Positions 1-8,301 of a DNA stretch of 23,474 nt are shown here, one piece after another (positions within the stretch are counted from its first letter, which is position 1; the number at the start of each line of letters is the position of its first letter). The notes under the pieces are model-generated. The model was not told the DNA's origin, ran no database searches, and saw nothing but the letters and a program-made list of their open reading frames with translations. The stretch covers positions 1-23,474 of the forward strand of contig CAYLZN010000051.1 in assembly GCA_964387935.1 (NCBI GenBank). The letters are read 5' to 3'. Source of the stretch: CAYLZN01 sp964387935. GTDB lineage: Bacteria; Acidobacteriota; Vicinamibacteria; Vicinamibacterales; JAFNAJ01. The position numbers were made by a program, and so were the translations under genes.

Positions 1-589
1 AGTGGAAGTACGACGAATCCTCCGGGACGGCCAACTCGGTGGTCGCCGCGTTGCGAACTGCGCGCGATCTCGTCAGCGGTGGCATGGCCTCCGCTGTGTG
101 CTGAGGTTCTGGCAACGGCTTCGGCGATATCTCGACCGCCACGACCAGGGAGCCGCTGCGTTGGGGCTCCTGCGGCGGGGCCCCCGGGCGGTGGCTCCAC
201 CACGTCCACCCGACCGCGCCGGACACGAGCGCCAGCGTCGCCGCCGCGGCCAGTCCCACCCAGGCGCTCCAACCGGCACGGCCTGGCACCCGTCCTGGTG
301 CAGCGTCGACCGCGGGCTGCGCTGGTGGCAACTGTGGCGCCGCCCGGAACGCCGCGAGCAGCGCGGCCTCGATCGCCGCGGGGGCGCTCGCGTGCCGCTC
401 GGACTGCGACACCGCTCGCAGGGCGGCGCTCAAGGATTCCTCCTGCGCCAGCCGGGCGGCACAGCGCTGGCAGCGCCCCGTGTGTTGTCCAGCGTCCTCG
501 AGCCACTCGCCGGCCGCAGGGGCGCCGGGAACTCCGGCCCGTGCTCGGGCCAGATCCGCGACGACCTCGTCGAACTGGCTGCAGGTCAT
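1..589 (-). CDS. Zinc-finger anti-sigma factor (partial, C-terminus beyond the window)
   Basis: This reading frame begins with ATG at 587-589 and stays open to the window edge, giving 196 residues without a stop. Near residues 38-46 it has an H-x3-C-x2-C cluster (HTGRCQRC), the zf-HC2 signature of zinc-binding anti-sigma factors. A hydrophobic stretch follows at about residues 115-137 (AWVGLAAAATLALVSGAVGW), fitting one membrane anchor with a cytoplasmic sigma-binding N-terminus and a Pro-rich periplasmic tail. The start overlaps the stop of the upstream ECF sigma gene in an ATGA, so the two are translationally coupled. By family precedent it would hold that sigma factor inactive at the membrane until a signal arrives. 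The signal cannot be read from the sequence. Confidence 0.8.
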   Translation of the reverse strand, partial: MTCSQFDEVVADLARARAGVPGAPAAGEWLEDAGQHTGRCQRCAARLAQEESLSAALRAVSQSERHASAPAAIEAALLAAFRAAPQLPPAQPAVDAAPGRVPGRAGWSAWVGLAAAATLALVSGAVGWTWWSHRPGAPPQEPQRSGSLVVAVEISPKPLPEPQHTAEAMPPLTRSRAVRNAATTELAVPEDSSYFH

Positions 590-1191
590 GGGGCCACCCT
601 CACAGGCGCCATCTGGCGATTCGTCGCCGATGTGGTTCCGGCCTGGAGCTTGCGCAGCAACAACTGGCGGGCGCGGTGCAGGCGCGACCGCACGGTGCCC
701 ACCGGCTGACCGAGCCGCTCCGCCGCCGATGCGTAGTCGAGTTCCTCCAGGTCACACAGGACGATCACCTCGCGGTAGTGCAGCGGCAACGTCGCAATCG
801 CTGCCCGGACCCTGATGACGGTCTCCCGCCGCGCGAGATCCAACAGCGGGTCTTCCCCCCGCCCACCCGGCGGCGCGGCCTCCTCACCGTCTGGCAGCTC
901 CAATTCCGAGGAGGTCTGCCCGACGGCCCGTCGGACCTGGTGCCTGGCGATGCCGAACAGGTAGTTCACCAGGGTCCCGCGCCGGGGATCGAAATCGCGA
1001 GCCTGCTTCAGCAGCGCCATGAAGACCTCCTGTGTGACGTCTTCCGCGATCGCGCTCGACCCGCACATGTGGAACGCGAACCGGAAAATGGCCGCTTGCC
1101 GCGCCCGGTAGAGCGCCAGGAAGGCGGCTTCGTCGCCATCGACCATCCGGGCGACCAGTTCGACGTCGTGGAGGTCTGGTGCGCGTGTCAC
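586..1191 (-). CDS. RNA polymerase ECF-type sigma factor
   Basis: The 201-residue product has the two-domain layout of an extracytoplasmic-function sigma factor. Sigma region 2 spans about residues 22-90 (EDVTQEVFMALL, then FDPRRGTLVNYLFGIARHQVRR). An acidic Pro-rich linker precedes region 4 at about 130-185, with a helix-turn-helix (YASAAERLGQPVGTVRSRLH). There is no region 1.1 or 3, and the length is normal for the family. It would direct core RNA polymerase to a stress or envelope regulon. Its last bases overlap the ATG of the zf-HC2 anti-sigma gene, the usual gene pair. A GGAACTT motif on the same strand about 85 bases upstream may be part of an autoregulated promoter, but that is weak. 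Confidence 0.9.
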   Translation of the reverse strand: MTRAPDLHDVELVARMVDGDEAAFLALYRARQAAIFRFAFHMCGSSAIAEDVTQEVFMALLKQARDFDPRRGTLVNYLFGIARHQVRRAVGQTSSELELPDGEEAAPPGGRGEDPLLDLARRETVIRVRAAIATLPLHYREVIVLCDLEELDYASAAERLGQPVGTVRSRLHRARQLLLRKLQAGTTSATNRQMAPVRVAP

Positions 1192-1275
1192 CGGGTGGCC
1201 ATCTCGCCGCGGGCCCGGGGCGGTCGTGACCAGGCCGCGCGTCTTCTGTCAGGGAATTGCAGAAAGGGGCGTCCG

Positions 1276-1293
1276 AAGTTCCACATTATGCCA
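1276..1293 (-). promoter_or_regulatory. Possible promoter of the sigma/anti-sigma pair
   Basis: In the 171-base divergent gap, the minus strand reads TGGCATAAT (an extended -10 like element, 1293-1285) followed at once by GGAACTT (1282-1276), which resembles the -35 element of ECF promoters. The two cannot both be used as drawn, and no good partner -10 for GGAACTT was found. This is pattern only. Confidence 0.25.
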
Positions 1294-1310
1294 GGGGCCC
1301 TGCTATCATC

Positions 1311-1319
1311 GTCCGGACT
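1311..1319 (+). promoter_or_regulatory. Possible extended -10 promoter of the aldo/keto reductase gene
   Basis: TGCTATCAT has the TGN extension and a TATCAT hexamer, 43 bases before the ATG at 1363. It lies in one of the few less GC-rich spots of the divergent gap. No convincing -35 is visible. Confidence 0.3.
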
Positions 1320-1362
1320 CGCCCCCGGCACCCTCAGCTCGGTCCCGACACGTGGAGGTTCC

Positions 1363-2352
1363 ATGGACGGCTCCGGTCTCACCCGTCGCGATTTCGTGAA
1401 GGTCACCACCGCTGGCGCCGCGGCCATGGCCCTCGGCTCCACCGGCAGCGAGTCGGCCGTCGCCAAGGGCATGCCCACCCGTCCCCTGGGTCGGACGGGG
1501 CACCAGGTGAAGCTGTTCAGCCTGGGCGGCCAGGCGACGCTCGAGCAGCCCAACAGAGACGAGGAGGCGCTGGCCATCATCAACCGCGCCATCGACCTCG
1601 GGGTCAACTACATCGACACGGCCGCCGCGTACGGCCGGGGCGTGAGCCAGACCTACATCGGCAAGGTCATGGCCACCCGCCGCAAGGAAGTCTTCCTGGC
1701 CACGAAGACCAACGACCGCACGCGCGACGGCTCCCTGAAACAGCTCGAAGAGAGCCTCCGCCTGCTACAGACGGATCACCTCGACCTCTGGCAGCTTCAC
1801 AACGTGCGGCTCGACGAGCAGGTCGATCAGATTTTCGGGAAGGGCGGTGCGATCGAAGCGCTGACGAAGGCCCGCGACGAGAAGACCGTCCGCTTCCTCG
1901 GCATCACCGGGCACTTCGACCCGGCCGTGCTGGCGCGCGCCATCGACCGCTTCCCGTTCGACACCATCCTGATGGCCCTGAACCCGGCGGATCGCCACCG
2001 CCTCTCCTTCATCGACGGCCTGCTGCCGCTCGCCAACAAGAAGGACATGGGCGTGATCGGCATGAAGATCCCGGCCCGCGGGCGCCTGTTCCGCCAGGGC
2101 GGCATCACGCAGATCAAGGACTCGCTGTACTACGTGCTGAGCCAGCCGGTCTCGACGGTCATCATCGGCTGCGATACCGTCGCCCAGCTCGAAGAGAACA
2201 TCGCGCTGGCCACCACGTTCGCCCCGATATCCAAGGGCGAGCAGACGCGCATGGAGCAGTTGACCGCGGGGTACGAATCGGAGGCGGCCTGGTTCAAGAA
2301 GGACGCCGCCGGTTGGACGCGCCCCGGCGACGACGACCAGGACAGCGAGTAG
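1363..2352 (+). CDS. Tat-exported aldo/keto reductase
   Basis: The 329-residue product starts with a twin-arginine signal (TRRDFVKVTTAGAAAMALG, residues 7-25). This suggests export of the folded, cofactor-loaded enzyme. The rest is an aldo/keto reductase TIM barrel. The catalytic tetrad is visible: Asp85 and Tyr90 (YIDTAAAYG), Lys115 (LATKT) and His146 (WQLHN). A C-terminal NAD(P)-binding part contains STVIIGCDT. Such enzymes reduce carbonyls with NAD(P)H, but the substrate cannot be inferred. It lacks the C-terminal 4Fe-4S cluster seen in some Tat-type relatives. The ATG at 1363 is chosen because a GGAGG ribosome site lies 5 bases upstream and the signal peptide begins there; the frame is open far upstream only because of GC-rich antisense coding. 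Confidence 0.92.
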   Translation: MDGSGLTRRDFVKVTTAGAAAMALGSTGSESAVAKGMPTRPLGRTGHQVKLFSLGGQATLEQPNRDEEALAIINRAIDLGVNYIDTAAAYGRGVSQTYIGKVMATRRKEVFLATKTNDRTRDGSLKQLEESLRLLQTDHLDLWQLHNVRLDEQVDQIFGKGGAIEALTKARDEKTVRFLGITGHFDPAVLARAIDRFPFDTILMALNPADRHRLSFIDGLLPLANKKDMGVIGMKIPARGRLFRQGGITQIKDSLYYVLSQPVSTVIIGCDTVAQLEENIALATTFAPISKGEQTRMEQLTAGYESEAAWFKKDAAGWTRPGDDDQDSE

Positions 2353-2353
2353 C

Positions 2354-2423
2354 ACGGCTTGCGGCTCGCGGTTTGCGGCTCGCGGTTTGAAGCCCTGAGC
2401 CCTGAGCCCTGGGCCCTGAGCCT
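2354..2423. repeat. Two adjoining period-7 arrays (GCGGYTY and GCCCTGA)
   Basis: Directly after the aldo/keto reductase stop, five 7-bp units (ACGGCTT, GCGGCTC, GCGGTTT, GCGGCTC, GCGGTTT) run from 2354 to 2388. After three spacer bases come four units of GCCCTGA or GCCCTGG from 2392 to 2419, and a partial unit. The second unit is the reverse complement of the GGCTCAG array at 15227. The arrays fill most of the gap between two convergent genes. Confidence 0.9.
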
Positions 2424-2425
2424 GC

Positions 2426-2887
2426 CTATCTCAGCGGCCCTGTCGTCACCGGAACATCCCAGTGCGCGAGGAGGATGGCGAATCGACGTGCCTCCTCCGC
2501 CTGGAATGTCGGCTGGTCCGGGTAGAGCTGCCGGGTTTCGGCCTCCGTGAGGGCCCCCTCCCCGAACGCGGCAGCCAGGTCCCTGAATGTCAGCGTGACG
2601 CGGTAGTCCCAACGACCCTCCTCGGTCGCGTGGTAGCGCGGCGTCGTCAGCGTGATCTCCAGGAGGCGCCCCTTTTCTTTTTCCTTCAGCAGGATGGGCA
2701 GGTGGTTCTTCCTGAAGAGCGTCAGGAACTCCTGCTGATGGCCCCACTGCACCTGGTAGTAGTACTCGACGACGAAAGGCTCGCTCGCCCGCGGGGCGGA
2801 CGACTGTGCTCGCGCCGGCATGACCACGACGAGACACGCAAACGCCCACAGCCCCGCCAGCCGTACCGTCCGCCACGCATGTGCCAT
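2426..2887 (-). CDS. Small secreted protein of unknown function
   Basis: This 153-residue protein has a Sec-type signal peptide: RTVRLAGLWAFACLVVVMPARAQ with a likely cut after ARAQ near residue 28. The mature part is short and rich in aromatic and charged residues (EYYYQVQWGHQQEFLTLF, then PRYHATEEGRWDYRVTLTF), consistent with a small alpha/beta fold. I recall similar hypothetical proteins in Acidobacteria but no assigned function. A GGGGAGG ribosome site precedes the ATG. The gene is convergent with the aldo/keto reductase and divergent from the exported kinase-like gene, with no obvious operon partner. It could be a dimeric alpha/beta-barrel-like periplasmic protein, but this is a guess from the length and pattern. 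Confidence 0.75.
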   Translation of the reverse strand: MAHAWRTVRLAGLWAFACLVVVMPARAQSSAPRASEPFVVEYYYQVQWGHQQEFLTLFRKNHLPILLKEKEKGRLLEITLTTPRYHATEEGRWDYRVTLTFRDLAAAFGEGALTEAETRQLYPDQPTFQAEEARRFAILLAHWDVPVTTGPLR

Positions 2888-2944
2888 CGGGAACCTCCCC
2901 GCGAAGCGTACGCGGGGGCCGGAGCGCGGTCAACGGCCCGAGTC

Positions 2945-2973
2945 GCCCGCCGCCAGCCGCCAGCCGCCAGCCG
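2945..2973. repeat. Period-7 array, unit GCCAGCC
   Basis: About four 7-bp units (GCCCGCC, then GCCAGCC three times) lie in the 147-base divergent gap between the small secreted protein and the exported kinase-like gene. The same unit family recurs at 4511-4556. Confidence 0.85.
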
Positions 2974-3034
2974 AATTGAGGTTGACTCCGTCGCCGATCG
3001 TGGCGAAAGTAGGGATCTAGCTCTGGAGGCCACG

Positions 3035-3865
3035 ATGATCATGCCGCGTTCGATTGGGCGGGCAGTCCGCCTTGCCGTGTCTGCGTTCGCCTTTTCGACA
3101 GTGCTCCTGCTGCCGACGCTCGTCACTCTGGCGGCGGCCCAGGCGGCAGCCCCCGACGCGCCCGAGAGCGCGCGGACCTGGGTGGGCAAGGAAGCCGACC
3201 TCGAGACCTACCTGAAGTCCGCGGAGGTCGTGTCGTGCAAGGACATCGGCGTGGGCGTCACCAAGCCGCAGCGGTGCGCCCTGGCTCCCGGCGGTCCCTT
3301 CGGGGAGCTCGCGTTCAAGGGCATCCAGCCTGGACGCCACGGGGGCTACTGGGAGAGCTACAAGAGCGAAATCGCCGCGTACGAGCTCGACAAGGCCCTT
3401 GGCCTCGGCATGGTGCCGCCGACCGTGGAAAAGCGAGTCAAGGACACCCAGGGCGCCGCGGTCATGTGGGTGTCGCCGACCAAGAACTTCAAGGACATGG
3501 GCGGTCCGCCGACGCCGCCCGGGCAGTACCTCGGCCGCTGGAACCTTCAACTGGTCCGCGCCAAGATGTTCGACAACCTGATTGGCAACCTGGACCCGAA
3601 CCTGGGCAACTGGCTCGCGGATCCCGCCTGGAATCTGATCCTGATCGACCACACCCGCGCCTTCACCACCGACAAGAAGCTGTACCACGACCTGAAGCGG
3701 ATCGACCCGGCGCTGTGGGAGAAGATGCAGGCGCTGACGCAGGAATCGCTCGAGGCCACGATCGGCCCGTGGGTCGGCAAGTCCGAAATCAAGGCCGTGC
3801 TCGAGCGTCGCGACAAGATGGCCGAGGTCATCAAGAAGCTGGGTAACGCTCGGAGCGAGGAATAG
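3035..3865 (+). CDS. Exported kinase-fold protein resembling FAM20C/HipA
   Basis: The 276-residue product begins with a clear signal peptide (hydrophobic residues 12-36, ending AAAQAAA). The mature part resembles atypical protein kinases. It has a possible ATP lysine at K95 (ELAFKG), a helix with acidic residues (SEIAAYELDK, 111-120), a catalytic-loop-like FDNLIGNLDPNLGNW (179-193) and a metal-binding motif LILIDHTRAF (201-210). The last two recall the DFLIGNMDRH and HLDNGRGF motifs of the secreted FAM20C kinases. Family knowledge allows an ATP-dependent kinase or pseudokinase acting outside the cytoplasm; the substrate is unknown. A GGAGG site 5 bases before the ATG at 3035 decides the start. 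The fold assignment is by motif resemblance only. Confidence 0.7.
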   Translation: MIMPRSIGRAVRLAVSAFAFSTVLLLPTLVTLAAAQAAAPDAPESARTWVGKEADLETYLKSAEVVSCKDIGVGVTKPQRCALAPGGPFGELAFKGIQPGRHGGYWESYKSEIAAYELDKALGLGMVPPTVEKRVKDTQGAAVMWVSPTKNFKDMGGPPTPPGQYLGRWNLQLVRAKMFDNLIGNLDPNLGNWLADPAWNLILIDHTRAFTTDKKLYHDLKRIDPALWEKMQALTQESLEATIGPWVGKSEIKAVLERRDKMAEVIKKLGNARSEE

Positions 3866-3875
3866 AGGCGGTGGC

Positions 3876-3942
3876 GGCCGGGCCTGAAAGGCCCGGCCCT
3901 CCGAAAGGCCAGGCCCTTCATCACAAGGCCCGGCCCTCCGAA
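3876..3942. terminator. Bidirectional terminator-like hairpin with an 18-bp direct repeat
   Basis: Between two convergent genes, GGCCGGGCCT (3876-3885) pairs perfectly with AGGCCCGGCC (3889-3898) around a GAA loop, a ten-pair stem. The stem's 3' half belongs to an 18-bp sequence, AAGGCCCGGCCCTCCGAA, at 3888-3905, which recurs exactly at 3925-3942. There is no T tract, so intrinsic termination is plausible but not certain. Confidence 0.5.
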
Positions 3943-4463
3943 CTCCATCCCGGGCCTGAAACGTCGGCGACCGCCGACGCCGCCGCCGCCCGGGCGTGCG
4001 CCTGACCAGTCGCCGCGAGCCATGAGGCGATCACGAGAGCCGCCAGGGCGGCGCGGGCGCGCAGCAACCGGCCTTCGCCGTGCCGTTCGAACCCGTGGTG
4101 CTTCAGCCACGCTTCCACTCGGTCGCCATCCGGGTGTCGGTCGGGCACGATGTTGTAGACGTAGTTGACACCCAGTCGGGCGGCTTCGGCGCGCAGGCGT
4201 TCGAGGATGAACGTGCCCGCGCCCCGCGCCTGCCACTCCGGATCGACGGCGATCAGGATCTCGCCATCACCCCAATTGCAGTCCATCCACCCGTAGCCGA
4301 CGACTCGGCGGTCGTCGGCTTCGGCACGCCACCACTGCCCCGCCAGCAGGTCCCCGGCCGTCTGGTGCCCGAAGTCGAACACGCCGGGCGGCGCGCCGCC
4401 GATGATCCGGGCCTTGGCATGGTCCCAGCGCGGCGGAATCTCCTCGTGCCAGTGAAAACCCAT
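3921..4463 (-). CDS. GNAT-family N-acetyltransferase
   Basis: The 180-residue product matches the GNAT fold. Residues about 45-75 give the central strands (DDRRVVGYGWMDCNWGDGEI), followed by an acetyl-CoA loop (VDPEWQARGAGTFILERL, in place of the classic Q/RxxGxG/A) and a C-terminal GNAT strand (WLKHHGFERHGEGRLL). It would transfer an acetyl group from acetyl-CoA to an amine; the substrate is not identifiable. The ATG at 4463 has a strong GGGGGAAG ribosome site; the frame continues open far upstream but reads antisense to other genes. About 30 extra Ala-rich, partly hydrophobic residues follow the domain, ending at the hairpin region, and may be a late extension of the reading frame. Confidence 0.82.
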   Translation of the reverse strand: MGFHWHEEIPPRWDHAKARIIGGAPPGVFDFGHQTAGDLLAGQWWRAEADDRRVVGYGWMDCNWGDGEILIAVDPEWQARGAGTFILERLRAEAARLGVNYVYNIVPDRHPDGDRVEAWLKHHGFERHGEGRLLRARAALAALVIASWLAATGQAHARAAAASAVADVSGPGWSSEGRAL

Positions 4464-4510
4464 TCTTCCCCCTTGAAGCCCGTCACTGTACTGCATTCCA
4501 GCCTGCCAGG

Positions 4511-4556
4511 GCCGCCCGCCGCCAGCCGCCCGCCGCCCGCCGCTAGCCGCTAGCCC
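4511..4556. repeat. Period-7 array, unit GCCGCNN
   Basis: Six exact-length 7-bp units (GCCGCCC, GCCGCCA, GCCGCCC, GCCGCCC, GCCGCTA, GCCGCTA) plus a partial unit lie in the divergent gap between the acetyltransferase and the membrane protein gene. Only the last two positions vary. Confidence 0.9.
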
Positions 4557-4640
4557 TGTTAATCCCCCACCCCTCCCAGGCGTTCTACCGGGTGACCAGG
4601 CGGAGAGCATCAGGCTCTCAGGCCCGCACGGAGGACAACC

Positions 4641-5123
4641 ATGATGGAGTTCCTGGCCCCGATGACCCTGGGCCTCGGTCTGTTCGCGCTCATCGGCTGG
4701 GTCACCCACGTCATCGTCGACGGCCGACGTCGCCGTGAACGGCTGAAGGTGTTCACCGACTTCCACGGCAAGCTGATCGACCGCCTGGGCTCCGCCAAGG
4801 AGTTCGGCGACTTCCTCCAGAGCGACGGCGGTCAGCGATTCCTCGCGACCCTGTCTACCGAGCGCGGCGGACCCCAGGTGGCGATCCTGCGCTCCCTGCA
4901 CGTCGGCGTCATCATGCTGACGCTCGGGCTGGGCCTTCTGCTTCTCACGCGGCTCGATTTCTGGGGCTACGAGGGGCGGGCATTCCTGGTCCTGTCCGGG
5001 GTGATCGTCGAGTCGCTGGCGATCGGCTACCTGCTCTCGGCCGGCCTGTCGTGGCGGCTGTCGCGCGCCATCGGGCTCGTGAAGGCGGGCGATGCGGAGT
5101 TCCCAGAGGCCGCCGCGCGGTAG
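4641..5123 (+). CDS. Membrane protein of unknown function, upstream of an ECF sigma gene
   Basis: The 160-residue product has one N-terminal membrane segment (about residues 5-27) and two more near the C-terminus (about 82-103 and 110-132). The central cytoplasmic part is basic and then globular (RRRRERLKVFTDFHGKLIDRL). No catalytic motif is visible. A GGAGGA ribosome site precedes the ATG, and the 5' leader contains a small stem (GAGAGC with GCTCTC, 4603-4619). The stop lies nine bases before the ATG of the next sigma gene, so the three genes to 6210 probably form one operon. The arrangement suggests a membrane partner or target of that sigma/anti-sigma system, but no family name can be assigned with confidence. 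Confidence 0.8.
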   Translation: MMEFLAPMTLGLGLFALIGWVTHVIVDGRRRRERLKVFTDFHGKLIDRLGSAKEFGDFLQSDGGQRFLATLSTERGGPQVAILRSLHVGVIMLTLGLGLLLLTRLDFWGYEGRAFLVLSGVIVESLAIGYLLSAGLSWRLSRAIGLVKAGDAEFPEAAAR

Positions 5124-5132
5124 TGCCCCGGA

Positions 5133-5711
5133 ATGGCCAGCGCTCGTGCGATCATCGGCGCCAGCACAGGAACCGGCATCGTGGCAGCCGACCAGCGCAG
5201 CGGCGCGCTCGACGAACCGTCGTTCGTGGCGGTGTACCGTTCGCTCGGGCGGCCGCTGTGGTCCTACCTGTATCGGATGCTCGGTGACGGATCGGCGGCC
5301 GACGATGCGCTGCAGGAGGTGTTCATGCGGTACGCGCAGGCGCCGCTGTCCACCGCCGACCCGGCGCAAGTGCGAGCGTATCTCTATCGCATCGCCAGCA
5401 ACCTCGCGATCGATCACCTGCGTCGTCGGCAGCGCGAGGAGCGGATTGTGGCGCCGGAGCCGCCATCCGAGACGATCGCGGCCGCCGGGAATACCGAACG
5501 CGACGTCGTTCGGCGGCAGGACATGGCCAGGACGTTCCGGGAGCTGAAGCCGAAGCACCGCGCGCTGCTGTGGCTGGCCTACGTGGAGGGATCCTCGCAC
5601 GAGGAGATCGCCGCCAGCTTGGGCCTGGCGCGTCGAAGCGTGCCGGTGCTGCTGTTCCGGGCCCGGAGGACGCTGGCCGGTCTGCTCAGGGGTAAGGGCT
5701 GGGAGGGCTGA
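5133..5711 (+). CDS. RNA polymerase ECF-type sigma factor (second)
   Basis: The 192-residue frame has sigma region 2 at about residues 28-100 (SAADDALQEVFMRYAQ, then YLYRIASNLAIDHLRRRQ). Region 4 follows at about 125-185, with a helix-turn-helix (HEEIAASLGLARRSVPVLLFRARR). It should redirect RNA polymerase under control of the downstream membrane protein. The ATG at 5133 has a poor ribosome site. An in-frame GTG at 5181, eight bases after AGGAA, would remove 16 weakly conserved residues and may be the true start. The stop is followed after one base by the next ATG (TGAGATG), which indicates coupling. It is distinct in sequence from the sigma factor at 586-1191. Confidence 0.88.
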   Translation: MASARAIIGASTGTGIVAADQRSGALDEPSFVAVYRSLGRPLWSYLYRMLGDGSAADDALQEVFMRYAQAPLSTADPAQVRAYLYRIASNLAIDHLRRRQREERIVAPEPPSETIAAAGNTERDVVRRQDMARTFRELKPKHRALLWLAYVEGSSHEEIAASLGLARRSVPVLLFRARRTLAGLLRGKGWEG

Positions 5712-5712
5712 G

Positions 5713-6210
5713 ATGTGGGGGCGTGAAACGTGCGCGTACGAGTCCGTCGTGCTCCAGGCCCCAGCGGGCACCGAGTTGACCGCCGACGCCCGGGCGCACC
5801 TGGCAGGCTGCCCGCGTTGTCAGGAAGCCCTGGCGGCCGGGGCCTGGATGCGGCGTCTGGCCGACACGGCGGGCGAAACTCGCGATCTGCCCGATGCCAG
5901 CCTGCTCTGGTGGCGGGCGCAGCTCGTGCAGCGATGGAACCGCGAGCGGGAGGCCACGGCCGCCGTGGAGGTGGTGGAGCGGGTGGAGTTGCTGGTCGGC
6001 CTCGTGTCGCTGATCGCGCTCCTCGTGTGGCAGGGTCCGCGCCTGTGGGCCTTCGTCCGGGGCACGACGCACTCGTGGGATGCCCTGGCCGTCACGCGGT
6101 GGGCGGCAGCGGTTGACGGATCGCTGGCCCTGACGCTCGTGCCGTTCGTCACCGCGCTGCTGGCCGTGGCGACACTGGTCACGGTGACGCGGCTGATGAT
6201 CGCGGACTGA
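5713..6210 (+). CDS. Membrane anti-sigma factor with zinc-finger-like N-terminus
   Basis: The 165-residue protein begins with a short cytoplasmic part containing H-x3-C-x2-C (HLAGCPRCQEAL, residues 28-39), like zf-HC2 anti-sigma factors. Two hydrophobic segments follow at about residues 96-120 (LLVGLVSLIALLVW) and 135-160 (LALTLVPFVTALLAVATLVTV). It therefore probably ends just inside or outside the membrane with no large sensor domain. Position immediately after an ECF sigma gene supports the anti-sigma role. An internal-membrane sensing mode is possible, since there is almost no periplasmic domain. This differs from the single-span anti-sigma protein at the start of the window. Confidence 0.78.
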   Translation: MWGRETCAYESVVLQAPAGTELTADARAHLAGCPRCQEALAAGAWMRRLADTAGETRDLPDASLLWWRAQLVQRWNREREATAAVEVVERVELLVGLVSLIALLVWQGPRLWAFVRGTTHSWDALAVTRWAAAVDGSLALTLVPFVTALLAVATLVTVTRLMIAD

Positions 6211-6227
6211 GCCCGCTGCGCGGGCTC
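6209..6227 (+). terminator. Hairpin at the end of the second sigma operon
   Basis: GAGCCCGC and GCGGGCTC form an eight-pair stem with a TGC loop, starting within the anti-sigma stop codon and followed by TTCC. The stem is strong but the T tract is minimal. Confidence 0.55.
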
Positions 6228-6294
6228 TTCCGCCGATCACGTTGATCCTCGGCGCCCGGCTCGGATCGCGCTACACTGAGCCCTGGGGGTGGCC

Positions 6295-6537
6295 ATGAAG
6301 CACCGCGACACCGCCACGAAGGCGCCCGCCGAGCACCTCACCGCCGTCGACGCGACCGTCGGCCCCGACACCGAAGCGTTCTGGAAGATGCGGGAACGGG
6401 ATGCGAACAGGTCCCCGGTGCCACCCGCCGGCCGCGCCCACGCGCCGCACGCGCTGCCCGGTGCCGCGAGTGCGGACAAACACCGCTACATCATGCGCCA
6501 GCCGGGACGCGCTGCCGGAGGCCGTCGGCTCGGCTGA
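6295..6537 (+). CDS. Possible small hypothetical protein
   Basis: An 80-codon frame follows GGGGGTGG, a fair ribosome site. Its codons keep a strong C/G third-position bias (for example GAC ACC GCC ACG AAG GCG). The product is hydrophilic, with a charged N-terminal half (EAFWKMRERDANR) and a Pro/Ala-rich second half, without membrane segments or cysteines. I do not recognise it. A competing minus-strand frame exists at 6237-6479. Apart from this candidate, the 420 bases between 6211 and 6633 hold only the hairpin at 6209-6227 and no clear gene. It is listed because the bias and ribosome site agree, but it may be spurious. Confidence 0.35.
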   Translation: MKHRDTATKAPAEHLTAVDATVGPDTEAFWKMRERDANRSPVPPAGRAHAPHALPGAASADKHRYIMRQPGRAAGGRRLG

Positions 6538-6633
6538 TGCGCACTGCGCCGGCCGATCCCTCGACCACAAACGCGTCCCACTGCGGATCGGGCTCGAGCC
6601 GAAGGCGCGCCGTTGAGGCATGATGTCATCCGC

Positions 6634-8200
<1,567 letters not shown>

Positions 8201-8223
<23 letters not shown>

Positions 8224-8272
8224 CGTTTTGGGGCAAATGCCTCAAAACGCTAAAAGTAAAGACCTGACCCCA
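8201..8272. repeat. 72-bp REP-like palindrome, copy 1
   Basis: Two perfectly complementary 30-base arms, 8201-8230 (TGGGGTCAGGTCTTTACTTT then TAGCGTTTTG) and 8243-8272, flank a 12-base centre, GGGCAAATGCCT, whose own ends can pair. The element supplies the stop codon of the upstream oxidoreductase and ends 29 bases before the next ATG. It could act as a terminator or mRNA-stabilising hairpin. A second full copy lies at 13567 and a deleted one at 17850. Confidence 0.95.
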
Positions 8273-8301
8273 AAATCCCGAACATTACCCGGAGGAACTT
8301 C

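Noticed and set aside
2462..3034. Long upstream extension of the exported kinase-like protein (about 190 extra residues)
   Set aside because: It reads antisense to the small secreted protein and through the GCCAGCC repeat; the ribosome site and signal peptide place the start at 3035.
4464..5771. Minus-strand frame that would extend the acetyltransferase to over 600 residues
   Set aside because: It is antisense to the membrane protein and sigma genes, has Arg/Gln/His-rich nonsense composition, and a strong ribosome site marks the start at 4463.
6237..6479. Minus-strand 80-codon frame
   Set aside because: No ribosome site or recognisable motif; the plus-strand alternative at 6295 has better support, though it too is weak.
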